From: Rhodothermales bacterium
Lineage (GTDB): Bacteria; Bacteroidota; Rhodothermia; Rhodothermales; JANQRZ01
Length of the DNA stretch: 64,000 nt
Direction: 5' to 3'
Assembly (NCBI GenBank): GCA_039944855.1
Contig: JBDUXZ010000031.1
Location: forward strand, 62,001-126,000
The notes below the pieces were generated by a model, which saw only the letters and a list, made by a program, of their open reading frames with translations, did no database searches and was not told the DNA's origin. Positions 43,716 through 52,918 of the stretch are shown here, in pieces. The first letter of the stretch is position 1, and every line of letters begins with the position of its first letter. A program made the translations under genes and the position numbers.

Positions 43716-45218
43716 TTAGCGAGTGAGCGCGACCTGCCGCGTCTCGGCGAAGTCTTCGCCGGTGACGCGGACGAAGTAGAGCCCCGCGGGAAGCGCCGTG
43801 CCGTCGAAGACGAACGTGCGCTGCTCGTTTGCGCCGAGCGTCCCGCGGAAGAGGTCGACCACGCGGCGGCCGAGCACGTCGTACACGGCGACGTCGATCT
43901 CCTGCGTGTCGCCGAGGGTGAGCTCGAACTGCGTGCGGTCGGCGAAGGGGTTGGGGTACGCCGCCGAGAGGGCGACCGAGCCCGGCGTGGCGTCACTTTC
44001 GTTCGCGACGGGGTTCTGACCCGCAAGCTGCGGCTCGACGACGAAGAGGCCGCCTCCCTGGTCGCTCACGATCACGATCCCGCTTTCGAAATACGGGTAG
44101 TTGCTCCACGAGCCGCCGCCGAAGCCGACGTTGTCGTTCTGCGTGAACGTATCGAAGAAGGCGACCTCCCTCACCGGGCCACCCGTCGAGAGCAGGCGGT
44201 CGAGGTCGACAATGCGGAGCCCGGACGTGTAGTTGGACTGGTACGCATAGCGCCCCTTGACGTAGGAGTTGTGATCGGTGGACGCCGTGGGGTGGTTGTA
44301 CTGCCGCGCGAACTCCGGCGAGTCGAGGTCCGACACGTCGAAGATGAGCGTCCGCGTGTTGAAGCTGAAGTTGCTCTCGTCGAGCTCGTCGTTGGCGATG
44401 AAGTACTTGTGATCCTCGGTGAGCCAGCCCTGGTGGGTGTAGGCGTCGTTGGGGTAGACCGCCTGCGAGATCTCGACCGGGCTCGCCTTGTCCGTGACAT
44501 CGACGATGGTGACGGTGTCCTCGTTCGAGGCGAAGCAGATCTCCGCGCCGGTGTAGTCGGTGTCGGGGCCGTCGTAGACCACGCACTGCACGTCGTGGGT
44601 GTAGCCGTCGTCGTCGAAGCACCCGGCGAACGTCGGGTTCAGCGGGTCCTGGATGTCGACCATGTGGAGGCCGCCGGCGCAACCCGCGCCACCGCCGGCA
44701 CCGACGATGTACGCATAGCCCGTGTCCTCATTGATGGCGATGTTGTGCACACGGCCGACCGTATTGTAGTGCGCCGTCTCGGCGAACGTCGTCGGGCCCG
44801 TCCGGCCGCGGAGCTGGGTGAGGTCGAAGACCTGCATGCCGTGGCCGCTGGCCTCGCTCACGACGAAGGCGTGGTCGGCGTAGACCTTCATGTCGCGCCA
44901 CGTGGACGCGCTGCCCCGACCGGGCAATTTGCCGAGGAAGACGGGGTCGGTCGGGTTCGAGACGTCGACGAACGAGGTCCCGTCGGAGAGGCCGACGATG
45001 GCGTACTCCTTCCCGGTCATGTCGTCGGTCCAGCCCCAGATGTCGTTGGCGTACGAGCCGTTCATTTCAGCGAGCGAGACCTGGCTGAGCAGGTTGACGG
45101 AGGCGCAGGGGAACGAAGCAGCGAAGCCGTCGACGCACGCTGCCTCCTGGCTGAAGGCGCCGGGGGAGGCGGCGAAGAACATCGCGAGGAGCGTGCAGAA
45201 CGAAGCAAAACGAGTCAT
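43716..45218 (-). CDS. Choice-of-anchor B secreted protein, T9SS cargo (paralogue 5)
   Basis: 500 residues, first gene of the array. Signal MTRFASFCTLLAMFFAASPGAFSQ; N-terminal ACVDGFAASFPCASVNLLSQ. Blades match paralogue 4 best (DIWGWTDDMTGKEYAIVG, TSFVDVSNPTDPVFLGKLP, HDVQCVVYDGPDTDYTGAEI, WLTEDHKYFIANDELDE). Unlike paralogue 4 it keeps the sorting domain (AYPNPFADRTQFELTL, VYDVLGRRVVDLF, LPAGLYFVRVTGED). A 106-bp spacer with a CTCGGC/GCCGAG stem (about 45274-45299) separates it from the asparaginase-like gene. Confidence 0.9.
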   Translation of the reverse strand: MTRFASFCTLLAMFFAASPGAFSQEAACVDGFAASFPCASVNLLSQVSLAEMNGSYANDIWGWTDDMTGKEYAIVGLSDGTSFVDVSNPTDPVFLGKLPGRGSASTWRDMKVYADHAFVVSEASGHGMQVFDLTQLRGRTGPTTFAETAHYNTVGRVHNIAINEDTGYAYIVGAGGGAGCAGGLHMVDIQDPLNPTFAGCFDDDGYTHDVQCVVYDGPDTDYTGAEICFASNEDTVTIVDVTDKASPVEISQAVYPNDAYTHQGWLTEDHKYFIANDELDESNFSFNTRTLIFDVSDLDSPEFARQYNHPTASTDHNSYVKGRYAYQSNYTSGLRIVDLDRLLSTGGPVREVAFFDTFTQNDNVGFGGGSWSNYPYFESGIVIVSDQGGGLFVVEPQLAGQNPVANESDATPGSVALSAAYPNPFADRTQFELTLGDTQEIDVAVYDVLGRRVVDLFRGTLGANEQRTFVFDGTALPAGLYFVRVTGEDFAETRQVALTR

Positions 45219-45324
45219 CCAGGTAGAGGCTAGGAGGTTGAGGAACGGGTCCTACGGGAGCAGGGGCCACTCGGCAGTCCGGCGATCTATCGCCGAGCGG
45301 GGGACGCAGGGTATCGGGACGGGG

Positions 45325-45831
45325 TCACGAAGCGTTAAGAGGTTGATACGGCTCGCCTTCGAAACGGTTCGCCGGGCGGTTTTTTGTGACCGCATCGGCG
45401 CGGAAGATATGGCCGTTCATGGCGACGTAGACGCCGGGCGGAAGAAGCTGCACCGCCGCGAGGGCAAACCCGATGTTGAACTCGGCGTCGGACCCCTTGA
45501 AGCGCGCCGGGCTGAGCGAGCCGACGAACACGACGACTTTGCGCCCGGTGTCGCCGAGCGCCTTCGCCGTCTCGACCATCGTGTCGGTGCCGTGCGTGAT
45601 GAGGATGCGGTCGCAGGCGTCGCCGCGCACGTGCTCGGCGATGAGCGCGCGGTCGGCGTCGGTGAGTTCGAGGCTGTCCTTCCGCATCAGCGTCTCGACC
45701 TCGACCTCGACCGTCACGCCGACGTCATCGAGGATGCCGCGGACCTGCGGGTCGCCGACCTCGTAGTCGCTGCGGGCGTCGAAGTAGACCTTGTCGATCG
45801 TGCCGCCGGTGGTGAAGACTTTGATGGGCAC
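45325..45831 (-). CDS. Single-domain asparaginase-like protein
   Basis: 168 residues, only the N-terminal catalytic lobe of the L-asparaginase family, which usually has 320-340 residues and two domains. Both threonine motifs are seen: FTTGGTIDKVYF near the start and ILITHGTDTMVETAKAL. The ending AMNGHIFRADAVTKNRPANR-FE is typical of the short form, which is a known separate group of unproven activity. Start is GTG at 45831, giving PIKVFTTGGTID directly; a longer frame has no homology. It may be the last gene of the trp-his transcript, 61 bp after the DUF4296 gene. Confidence 0.8.
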   Translation of the reverse strand: MPIKVFTTGGTIDKVYFDARSDYEVGDPQVRGILDDVGVTVEVEVETLMRKDSLELTDADRALIAEHVRGDACDRILITHGTDTMVETAKALGDTGRKVVVFVGSLSPARFKGSDAEFNIGFALAAVQLLPPGVYVAMNGHIFRADAVTKNRPANRFEGEPYQPLNAS

Positions 45832-45892
45832 ACGGGTCGGGGCTAGGGAGCGGGAGAGCGGGGCGGAGGCAGGGGCTACAACGTGGGGGCCG

Positions 45893-46219
45893 TCACCATT
45901 CGGATTCGGGGGGCGGCGCCGCGCCGCGCTGCTCGTTGAGGAGCCGGTCGAGCGCGCGCTCGTAGAGCGGCTGGTAGGCTTCGGGATGGCGGGCGTAGTA
46001 GTCGAGCGCGTCGTTAAAGGCGACGGTGTCTGTGTCGAACGCTGCGAGGGCAGCGGCGCGGAGGCTGTCGCGTGGCTCGCCCGTGTGCGACGCCCGCGCA
46101 TCCGCGAGGTGGATCTCCACGAGCACGTCGACCATCAAGCTGTCCGTGAGGTCCGGCGCGGAAGGGCTCTCCGATCCGCAGCCGGCGACGAGCACAGCGA
46201 CGAGCGCGAGCCTACGCAT
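45893..46219 (-). CDS. DUF4296 domain lipoprotein
   Basis: 108 residues. Lipoprotein signal MRRLALVAVLVAGCGSESP; then the DUF4296 helix pattern (LMVDVLVEIHLADARA, FNDALDYYARHPEAYQPLYERALDRL), a small Bacteroidota family of unknown function. Its start overlaps the end of the AtuA-like gene by 8 bp, so translation is probably coupled. Confidence 0.82.
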   Translation of the reverse strand: MRRLALVAVLVAGCGSESPSAPDLTDSLMVDVLVEIHLADARASHTGEPRDSLRAAALAAFDTDTVAFNDALDYYARHPEAYQPLYERALDRLLNEQRGAAPPPESEW

Positions 46220-46619
46220 CCGCCGGGGCGAGGAGGTCGTCGGGCACGTCCACTTCCATCCGAAGCAGGTGGGCGGCGTACGTCTTGCCCTGTGCGTCGA
46301 GCTTGAGCGAGACCGTGCCGCCGCCGCCGAGTGCCTCGTGCAGCAGGAAGTTCAGCGCGCCGAGGTTCTCCAGTTCGAACCGCTCCACGTCGCCCGCGCA
46401 CCGGGGGCCGAAATGCGCCTTGACGCGCTCGGCCGTGACGTGCTCTTTGAGGAACGGGTACGCCTTCGGGTCGCGGGCGATGAGGCCGACGTTGACGGCG
46501 TCGCCCTTGTCGCCGCTGCGGGCGTGGGCGATGGCGAGGAGGTTTGTTTTCAAGGGGCTTCGGATAGGCTTGGGAATAGCGGCGGCCGAAAGATAGGCGA
46601 CGGCGGGCGGAGACGCCAT
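46212..46619 (-). CDS. AtuA C-terminal (ferredoxin-fold) domain protein
   Basis: 135 residues. The core LLAIAHARSGDKGDAVNVGLIARDPKAYPFL with a later ENLGALNFLLHEALGGGGT is the small domain found at the C-terminus of AtuA-type acyclic-terpene proteins and as a free protein beside acyl-CoA genes. The domain begins about residue 25; the first 24 residues from ATG 46619 have no homology, and a nearer non-ATG start is possible. It follows hisG by 38 bp and overlaps the DUF4296 gene. Substrate unknown. Confidence 0.78.
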   Translation of the reverse strand: MASPPAVAYLSAAAIPKPIRSPLKTNLLAIAHARSGDKGDAVNVGLIARDPKAYPFLKEHVTAERVKAHFGPRCAGDVERFELENLGALNFLLHEALGGGGTVSLKLDAQGKTYAAHLLRMEVDVPDDLLAPADA

Positions 46620-46657
46620 CGCGCACGCTCCGCCCGCTACGTCATACGGCCGGTCTG

Positions 46658-47581
46658 CTACGGGATGATCTTGTCGATGGGGTATTCGAGGATGCCCTCG
46701 GCGCCGGCGCGCTTCAACTCAGGGATGAGGCGGCGCACCTGCCGCTCCTCGATCACCGTCTCGATCGCGAGCCAGCCGTCCGAGAACAGCGGCGAGACCG
46801 TTGGGTTGCGAAGCGCGGGGAGGAGTTCGACGATCTTGTTTACATCCTCTTTCCGGGCGTTCATCTTGAGCCCGACACGGCCCTCTGCGCGGATCGCACC
46901 CTCCATCAGCATCGCGATGTTCTCGATCTTCTCCCGCTTCCACGGGTCCTCCCACGCCGCCTTGTTGGCGATGAGCTGCGTGTTTGACTTCAGCAGCACC
47001 TCGACGATGCGGAGGTTGTTGGCGCGGAGCGAGTTGCCCGTCTCCGTCACCTCGACGATGGCGTCGACGAGGTCCGGGGCCTTCACTTCGGTCGCGCCCC
47101 ACGAGAACTCGACGTCGGCCGTGACGCCGTTGTCGGCCAGCCAGCGCTTCGTGAGGTTCACGACTTCCGTGGCGATCCGCTTGCCTTCGAGGTCGTGGAC
47201 GCTCTGGATGTCGGAGTCCTCGGGCACGGCGAGCACCCAGCGCACGGGCCGCATCGACGCCTTCGAGTAGACGAGGTCGGCGACGACGTGGACGTCGGCG
47301 CTCGTCTCGGCGATCCAGTCGAGCCCGGTGATCCCGGCGTCGAACACGCCGTCCTCGACGTAGCGCGCCATCTCCTGCGCGCGGACGAGCATCGCCGTCA
47401 GCTCGTCGTCGTCGATCGAGGGGAAGTAGGAGCGGCTGGAGACGGAGAAGTTGAAGCCGGCTTTGGCGAGGAGGTCGAACGTGGAGTCCTGGAGGCTCCC
47501 TTTGGGGAGGCCGAGGCGGAGCACGTTCGTCTCGGCGGTGCCGTTGGAGGAGGTCGCGGTGGGGGCGGTTTCGGTAGACAT
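46658..47581 (-). CDS. hisG: ATP phosphoribosyltransferase, long form (HisG)
   Basis: First step of histidine synthesis (PRPP + ATP to phosphoribosyl-ATP). 307 residues from ATG 47581: about 20 low-complexity residues, then [23 protein letters not shown], the domain with [17 protein letters not shown] and [14 protein letters not shown], and a C-terminal ACT-like regulatory domain ([20 protein letters not shown]) that binds histidine in long-form enzymes. No other his gene is present; it lies downstream of the trp genes, which consume the same PRPP pool. A palindromic repeat fills the spacer before it. Confidence 0.92.
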   Translation of the reverse strand: MSTETAPTATSSNGTAETNVLRLGLPKGSLQDSTFDLLAKAGFNFSVSSRSYFPSIDDDELTAMLVRAQEMARYVEDGVFDAGITGLDWIAETSADVHVVADLVYSKASMRPVRWVLAVPEDSDIQSVHDLEGKRIATEVVNLTKRWLADNGVTADVEFSWGATEVKAPDLVDAIVEVTETGNSLRANNLRIVEVLLKSNTQLIANKAAWEDPWKREKIENIAMLMEGAIRAEGRVGLKMNARKEDVNKIVELLPALRNPTVSPLFSDGWLAIETVIEERQVRRLIPELKRAGAEGILEYPIDKIIP

Positions 47582-47601
47582 GAAAAGGCGTTGGGTGAGA
47601 A

Positions 47602-47629
47602 GCAGAGACGCAGCATGCCGCGCCTCTGC
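47602..47629. repeat. 28-nt palindromic repeat before hisG
   Basis: GCAGAGACGCAGC and the arm ending GCGCCTCTGC pair with a few mismatches. The outer arm differs (GCAGAG) from the main consensus, but length and centre match the copy at 51278. Confidence 0.55.
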
Positions 47630-47636
47630 GGTTGGA

Positions 47637-48794
47637 TTATTCGGAAGTGGCGGGCGGGCCGGAGCCGGCGATGACTTCGGCGCCGACATCGTCGGTGCGG
47701 AAGGTGTACGCGATGGCCTCCATCTGGCGGAGGAATTCGCGCTTCTGCTCGCTCGTGTAGCGCGGGCCGTAGATCATCCCGTCGATGAGGTAGAACCGGC
47801 CGGTGTCCTCGTCGAAGAAGGCGTAGCTCACGAACGGGCCGCCCATCGCGTCGCCCGTCATCCGCCACGTCCCGCGCGTCTCGAGCGCGAAGCGGCCGGC
47901 GAGGCTGACGGTGTCGGTCTCGATGGGTCTGCGGACGAGGTCGCGGTCCTCGATGGCGATGTAGCTCTCGTCGAAGCTCCCGCGCACGAACTGCTCAGTG
48001 AGCCGGTTGCGGAGGGCGCGGACGGAGTCGGGGTGGAGCCGCTCCAGCCTCGGGTCCTCCTCGTAGTAGACGAAGAAGTCGCGCCACGAGTCCTGCCCGG
48101 CGAGGCGGCGGAAGCGGAGGAACGTGCCGCGCTCGCCGCGCTCGGTGAGGAACGTGGTGTCAGCGGCGACGACGTAGTCGTGCTGGATGTTGACGGTGAA
48201 GCCGTGCTCGTCGAGCAGGCGCTGCTCGACCTCGGTCTGCTGGCCTTTGTCGAACATGTCGGTGGTCAGCCGCTCACGGGCGAGGCGGGCGAACGAAGCG
48301 CGGAGGCGGTCGCCATTCGCGCGGATCTGCGCGGCGAGGACATCCTCGCTCGGGGCCGTGGCGTAGACGACGAGTTGGTCGCGCATCCACAGGTCGTCGC
48401 GCTCGATCACGCCCTGTCCGCCGCGGTCGAGCGCGGCGACGCCGGCCGAGTCGAGGCGGGCGCGGAGGAAGCGGGCCGTCGCCGTGGTGTCGGTGTAGGG
48501 CGCGGCGAAGACGACGCTATGCTGGCGCTGGATGCCATCGAGGGCGTAGTCGGAGAGCGACTGGCGCGAGAGCGTGAAGGCCGGCGTCGGCTGCGGGAAC
48601 GTCAGCGCCTCGCGGCCGAGCGTCGCGCGGAGCGCCTCGCCGACGGGCCCGTTCCACGTCGCGGAATCGGTGACGACCATGACGTCGCCCTCGGCGCCGA
48701 CGGCGAGCGGCTTGTAGTTCGTGATCTCGCGGCACCCTCCGAGGAGCACGACGAGGCTGAGGGCCGAAGCGAGGAGGAGCGGGAGTCGGTTCAT
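47637..48794 (-). CDS. DUF4837 family lipoprotein
   Basis: 385 residues from ATG 48794: lipoprotein signal [20 protein letters not shown], then the DUF4837 pattern ([67 protein letters not shown]). Bacteroidota family of unknown function, probably outer-membrane associated. Its ATG overlaps the trpA stop (ATGA), so it is translationally coupled to trpA. Confidence 0.85.
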   Translation of the reverse strand: MNRLPLLLASALSLVVLLGGCREITNYKPLAVGAEGDVMVVTDSATWNGPVGEALRATLGREALTFPQPTPAFTLSRQSLSDYALDGIQRQHSVVFAAPYTDTTATARFLRARLDSAGVAALDRGGQGVIERDDLWMRDQLVVYATAPSEDVLAAQIRANGDRLRASFARLARERLTTDMFDKGQQTEVEQRLLDEHGFTVNIQHDYVVAADTTFLTERGERGTFLRFRRLAGQDSWRDFFVYYEEDPRLERLHPDSVRALRNRLTEQFVRGSFDESYIAIEDRDLVRRPIETDTVSLAGRFALETRGTWRMTGDAMGGPFVSYAFFDEDTGRFYLIDGMIYGPRYTSEQKREFLRQMEAIAYTFRTDDVGAEVIAGSGPPATSE

Positions 48795-49615
48795 GCGTGC
48801 GAGACGGTGGGTCCGAATTTCAGTTCGTGCGCCCATGCGTGGATGCGGTCCAGCCGCTCGGGCTCGGTCAGCGCCGGGTCGTCCCAGAGCGCTTCGGCCG
48901 TGCGGATGAGCGCGCTGCCGACGATGAAGCCGTCGGTGTGGGCGCTGAGGCGGCGGGCGTCCGCGTGCGTCTGTATCCCAAACCCGACGAGGAGCGGATT
49001 GTTGTCGACGAGGGCGCGGGTGCGGGCCAAATACGCGGAGACTTGATCTAACCCCCCGATTTGCTGGCCTGTGAGCCCGGCCACGGAGACGGCGTAGACG
49101 AACGCCGTCGCCCGCTGGTCCACGAGCCGAACGCGCTCGGCCGCCGTGTTGGGCGCGACGAGGAACACGAGCCCGAGGCCGGCTTCGGCGGCGGCGTCTT
49201 CGATCACGTCGGCCTCTTCGGGAGGAAGGTCGGGGAGGATGAGCCCATCTACGCCCGAAGACCGCGCGGCGCGGCAGAAGTTGCTCACGCCGTAGCGGAG
49301 GACGGGGTTGACGTAGCCCATCAGGAGCAGCGGCGTCTCGCTGTGGGCGCGGAACGCCTCGGCCGTGCGGAAGGCATCGTCCATCGTTACGCCGTGACTG
49401 AGGGCACGCTCGGACGCGTGTTGGATCGGGAGTCCCTCGGCGAGCGGGTCGGAGAACGGCATCCCGAGCTCGATGAAGTCGGCCCCGGCCTCGTCCACGG
49501 CGCGGAGGATGGGGAGCGTGGCGTCGGGGTGCGGGAAGCCGTTCGTGAGGAACAGCCCCATCGCCTTTTCGCCGCGCGCGCGGCAGGCCTCGATCGTCGT
49601 CTGGAGCCGGGTCAT
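48791..49615 (-). CDS. trpA: Tryptophan synthase alpha chain
   Basis: Cleaves indole-3-glycerol phosphate to indole, which passes to TrpB. 274 residues from ATG 49615. Catalytic Glu49 is in [12 protein letters not shown] at the standard number, but the second catalytic acid, Asp60 in the usual FSDPLADGP, is Glu60 here (FSDPLAEGL). The phosphate loop [13 protein letters not shown] and GFIVGSALI are normal. Its start overlaps the GNAT gene (ATGA) and its stop overlaps the DUF4837 start. Confidence 0.93.
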   Translation of the reverse strand: MTRLQTTIEACRARGEKAMGLFLTNGFPHPDATLPILRAVDEAGADFIELGMPFSDPLAEGLPIQHASERALSHGVTMDDAFRTAEAFRAHSETPLLLMGYVNPVLRYGVSNFCRAARSSGVDGLILPDLPPEEADVIEDAAAEAGLGLVFLVAPNTAAERVRLVDQRATAFVYAVSVAGLTGQQIGGLDQVSAYLARTRALVDNNPLLVGFGIQTHADARRLSAHTDGFIVGSALIRTAEALWDDPALTEPERLDRIHAWAHELKFGPTVSHA

Positions 49616-50058
49616 CGCTGGTAAAGGGTGGGGCGGTCGATGACCATGAAGCGTTCGGGGAAGGGGGCGCGGACGAAGCCGACTTTTTCGTAGACGCCGT
49701 GCGCGTCCTGCGTCGTGAGGAGCCACCGGCGGAGGCCCTGCAGGTCGGGGTGATCGAGCACGCACGCGGTCAGCCAGACGCCGAGCCCCCGGCCGCGGTA
49801 GGCTTCGAGCACGTACACGTCGCAGAGGTACGCGAACGTCGCGCGGTCCGTGACGACGCGGGCGAAGCCGACTTGGGCGTCGCCGTCGTACAGCCCGACG
49901 CAGAGCGAGCCCCGGAGCGAGCGCTCGACGATGGCACGCGGAATCCCCTTCGCCCAGTACGAGCGTGTGAGATAGGCGTGGATCGCCGCCACGTCGAGCC
50001 GGGCCGGGTCGTCGGAGAGGGTGAGGCCGTCGCGGGTGCGGGTGAACACGTCCGTCAC
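49612..50058 (-). CDS. GNAT-family N-acetyltransferase inserted between trpB and trpA
   Basis: 148 residues, a single GNAT domain: [40 protein letters not shown] with the acetyl-CoA pyrophosphate loop YRGRGLG, and a C-terminal [16 protein letters not shown]. Start GTG 50058 overlaps the trpB stop by 4 bp (GTGA) and its stop overlaps the trpA start by 4 bp (ATGA). This tight coupling implies production in step with tryptophan synthase. Substrate unknown; an amine, amino acid or protein are all possible. Confidence 0.87.
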   Translation of the reverse strand: MTDVFTRTRDGLTLSDDPARLDVAAIHAYLTRSYWAKGIPRAIVERSLRGSLCVGLYDGDAQVGFARVVTDRATFAYLCDVYVLEAYRGRGLGVWLTACVLDHPDLQGLRRWLLTTQDAHGVYEKVGFVRAPFPERFMVIDRPTLYQR

Positions 50059-51266
50059 AGGTTCGCGGCGATCGTCGCCATGTCTTTGTCGCCGCGGCCG
50101 GAGACGTTGACGACGACGATTTCGTCGGCGCGCATCTCGGCGCAGAGCGTGGGGAGCACGGCAATCGCATGCGCCGTTTCGAGCGCGGGGATGATGCCCT
50201 CCGTCCGCGCGAGCAGCTTTACGCCGTCGAGCGCGTCGGCATCGGAGACGGCGCGGTACTGGACGCGGCCGGTGTCTTTGAGGTGGCTGTGCTCCGGCCC
50301 GACGCCGGGGTAGTCGAGCCCGGCCGAGATCGAGTGGGCGATTTCGACCTGCCCGGCCGCGTCCTGCAGCAGGTAGCTCATCGCGCCGTGGAGCACGCCC
50401 GGCTGCCCGAGCGTGAGCGTCGCCGCGTGCCGCTGCCCGGCCGCCACGTCGAGCCCCTCGCCCGCCGCCTCGACGCCGACGAGCCGCACGCCCTCGTCGT
50501 CGAGGAACGGGAAGAAGATGCCGAGCGCGTTCGAGCCGCCGCCGACGCACGCCACGACGACGTCGGGCGTCTCGCGGCCCTCTTCGTGGAGCAACTGCCG
50601 CCGCGTCTCCTCGCCGATCACGCGGTGGAAGTCGCGCACCATCATCGGGTACGGGTGCGGCCCGACGACCGAGCCGATGATGTAAAACGTGTCGTCAGGG
50701 TTCGAGACCCAGTCGCGGATGGCCTCGTTCGTGGCGTCCTTCAGCGTCCGGCTCCCGCTCGTCGCGGGGCGGACTTCGGCGCCGAGGAGTTGCATCCGCT
50801 GAACGTTGAGGTGCTGCCGCTCGATGTCCTCGGACCCCATGTAGACGATGCAGTCGAGCCCGAACTTCGCGCAGACCGTCGCGGTGGCAACGCCGTGCTG
50901 CCCGGCGCCGGTCTCGGCGATGATCCGCCGCTTGCCCATCCGCCGGGCGAGGAGGACTTGACCAATCGTGTTGTTGATCTTGTGCGCGCCCGTGTGGCAG
51001 AGGTCCTCGCGCTTGAGGTAGATCTTCGGCCCCCCGAGCTTCGCCGTCAACCGGTCCGCGAACGATAGGGGCGTCGGGCGGCCGACGTAGTCGCGCAGCA
51101 GGTCCGCCACGTCGCGCTGGAAGCCAGGATCGTCTTTCGCCTCGGCGTACGCCGCTTTCAGCTCCGCCAAGACGGGGATGAGGATTTCGGGCACGAACGC
51201 GCCGCCGTAGGCGCCGAAGCGCCCGCGCTCGTCGGGGGCGGCGTATTGAGTTGTCGTCGTCTGCAT
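50055..51266 (-). CDS. trpB: Tryptophan synthase beta chain
   Basis: Pyridoxal-phosphate enzyme that condenses indole and serine to tryptophan. 403 residues from ATG 51266 ([22 protein letters not shown]), the TrpB1 type. [19 protein letters not shown] carries the PLP lysine; [20 protein letters not shown] and [19 protein letters not shown] follow, with [12 protein letters not shown] near the end. Downstream gene overlaps by 4 bp. A 64-bp spacer with a palindromic repeat separates it from trpF. Confidence 0.96.
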   Translation of the reverse strand: MQTTTTQYAAPDERGRFGAYGGAFVPEILIPVLAELKAAYAEAKDDPGFQRDVADLLRDYVGRPTPLSFADRLTAKLGGPKIYLKREDLCHTGAHKINNTIGQVLLARRMGKRRIIAETGAGQHGVATATVCAKFGLDCIVYMGSEDIERQHLNVQRMQLLGAEVRPATSGSRTLKDATNEAIRDWVSNPDDTFYIIGSVVGPHPYPMMVRDFHRVIGEETRRQLLHEEGRETPDVVVACVGGGSNALGIFFPFLDDEGVRLVGVEAAGEGLDVAAGQRHAATLTLGQPGVLHGAMSYLLQDAAGQVEIAHSISAGLDYPGVGPEHSHLKDTGRVQYRAVSDADALDGVKLLARTEGIIPALETAHAIAVLPTLCAEMRADEIVVVNVSGRGDKDMATIAANL

Positions 51267-51277
51267 CAGATCGGGAG

Positions 51278-51305
51278 GTAGAGACGCAGCATGCTGCGTC
51301 TGTAC
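51278..51305. repeat. 28-nt palindromic repeat between trpF and trpB
   Basis: GTAGAGACGCAGC and GCTGCGTCTGTAC pair over an AT centre. It lies inside the trp operon, so it could shape mRNA stability rather than stop transcription. Confidence 0.7.
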
Positions 51306-51330
51306 GGGGCGGCGCACGATGATAGGTTGG

Positions 51331-51975
51331 TCACTCGGCCTCGACGGCGGCACGGTAGGCCTCGAAGAAGTCGTAGAGCTTGTCGAAGTCCTTCACGCCG
51401 GGCGCGGACTCGACGGACGACGAGAGGTCGACGGCGAACGGCCGCATCGTGTCGATGGCCTCCTGCACGTTCGCGGCGTCGATGCCGCCGGCGAGGAAGA
51501 GGGGGAACTCCCCGGCGAGGTCGCGCGCGAGCCGCCAGTTGAAGCTCTCGCCCGTGCCGCCCCAGAGGCTCGTCTTGTGCGTGTCGAGCAGGAAGAAGTC
51601 GGCGATGCCCGCGTACGGCAGCATCAGCGCGCGGAGTTGCTCGGACGACGCATCGTGCTGGACCCGGAACGACTTGATCGTCGGAACCTCGACGGCGGCA
51701 ACTGTCTCCGGCGTCTCGTGCCCGTGGAGTTGGGCAAGCGTGAACCCGACCTCGGCGCAGCGCGCGTTGATCGTCTCGGCGTTCTCGTTCACGAACACGC
51801 CGACGGACTCGATGCCGTCGAGCCAGCCGATGATCTCCTTCGCGGCTTTCGGCTCGACCCAGCGCGGGCTGTCGGGGTACTGGATGAAGCCGAGGTAGTC
51901 GGCCCCGGCGCCGGCGCAGTAGCGCGCGTCGGCGAGTTGGGTGATGCCGCAGATTTTGACTTTCGTTCGGGACAT
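51331..51975 (-). CDS. trpF: Phosphoribosylanthranilate isomerase
   Basis: 214 residues, TIM barrel, third step of the pathway after anthranilate phosphoribosylation. [27 protein letters not shown] carries the catalytic Cys; [18 protein letters not shown] carries the catalytic Asp; [16 protein letters not shown] is the phosphate loop, followed by [15 protein letters not shown]. Its ATG follows the trpC stop directly, with no gap. Confidence 0.95.
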   Translation of the reverse strand: MSRTKVKICGITQLADARYCAGAGADYLGFIQYPDSPRWVEPKAAKEIIGWLDGIESVGVFVNENAETINARCAEVGFTLAQLHGHETPETVAAVEVPTIKSFRVQHDASSEQLRALMLPYAGIADFFLLDTHKTSLWGGTGESFNWRLARDLAGEFPLFLAGGIDAANVQEAIDTMRPFAVDLSSSVESAPGVKDFDKLYDFFEAYRAAVEAE

Positions 51976-52803
51976 TTAGCTGGCGAGCCGGAGGGCGGGG
52001 TTGAGGAGGTCAGCGGTGTCGCGGCGGAGCTGGCGGAGCGCGTCGCCGGGCTGCCGGCTCCGCATGAACGTCTCGCCGATGAGGACGGCGTCGATCCCCC
52101 GGCGGCGGAGCATGGCGAGGTCGGCGGCGTCTCGGAGCCCGCTCTCGGCCACGCGCACGATGTGGGCGGGCACATCCGCGAGCAGGCGCGGCGCGCGCTC
52201 CACGTCCACGTCGAAGGTCTTGAGGTCGCGGTTGTTGACGCCGAGGATCTGAACCCGGTCGAGGTCGAGCGCAGCGAGTTCGTCCGCGTCGTGAACCTCG
52301 ACCAGACATTCGAGCCCGAGGTCGGTGGCGGCGGCGTGGAGGTCACGAAGCTCGGCCGGGTCGAGCGCGGCGGCGATGAGGAGCACGGCGTCGGCGCCGT
52401 ACGCGCGAGCCTCGACGAGCTGGTACGTGTCGACGACGAAGTCCTTCCGCAGGAGCGGGAGGTCGGCGGCGAGGCGGACCTTCGCGAGCACGTCGAGCGA
52501 GCCCTGGAAGTGCGTCGGCTCAGTGAGGACGGAGATCGCGGCGGCGCCGGCCCGCTTGTACGCCCGCGCGGTGTCGACGGGGTGGAAGTCTTCGGCGATC
52601 ACGCCCTGCGACGGCGAGGCCTTTTTGATCTCGGCGATGATGGCGGGCGGCTGCGCGGAGCCGGAGCGGCGGAGGGCCTCGGCGAGCGAGAGGGTCGGCG
52701 CGCGGAACGCCGGGCGTGCTTCGAGCGCAGCGACGGGCACCTCCGATTTGCGGCGGAGCACGAGGGCGCGGGTATCGGCGAGGATCTGGTCGAGAATCGT
52801 CAT
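51976..52803 (-). CDS. trpC: Indole-3-glycerol-phosphate synthase
   Basis: 275 residues from ATG 52803 (MTILDQILADTRALV). Catalytic lysine and substrate loop IIAEIKKASPSQGVIAEDF, then SVLTEPTHFQGS, LPLLRKDFVVDTYQL, ILGVNNRDLKTFDVD and ESGLRDAADLAML with the phosphate site. Stand-alone TrpC, not fused to TrpF as in enterobacteria, though the two genes abut. A 115-bp spacer lies upstream. Confidence 0.95.
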   Translation of the reverse strand: MTILDQILADTRALVLRRKSEVPVAALEARPAFRAPTLSLAEALRRSGSAQPPAIIAEIKKASPSQGVIAEDFHPVDTARAYKRAGAAAISVLTEPTHFQGSLDVLAKVRLAADLPLLRKDFVVDTYQLVEARAYGADAVLLIAAALDPAELRDLHAAATDLGLECLVEVHDADELAALDLDRVQILGVNNRDLKTFDVDVERAPRLLADVPAHIVRVAESGLRDAADLAMLRRRGIDAVLIGETFMRSRQPGDALRQLRRDTADLLNPALRLAS

Positions 52804-52918
52804 GGCAGGAGCAGCGAGAGCGAGCGGAGAGAAGGAGCAGAGCACGTCAGGCGAGGCGCACGGGGCGCCATCGCTCGTTCGTAAATCGCTCGCTGTGGAT
52901 CTGCTCTCGGGGCATGGG

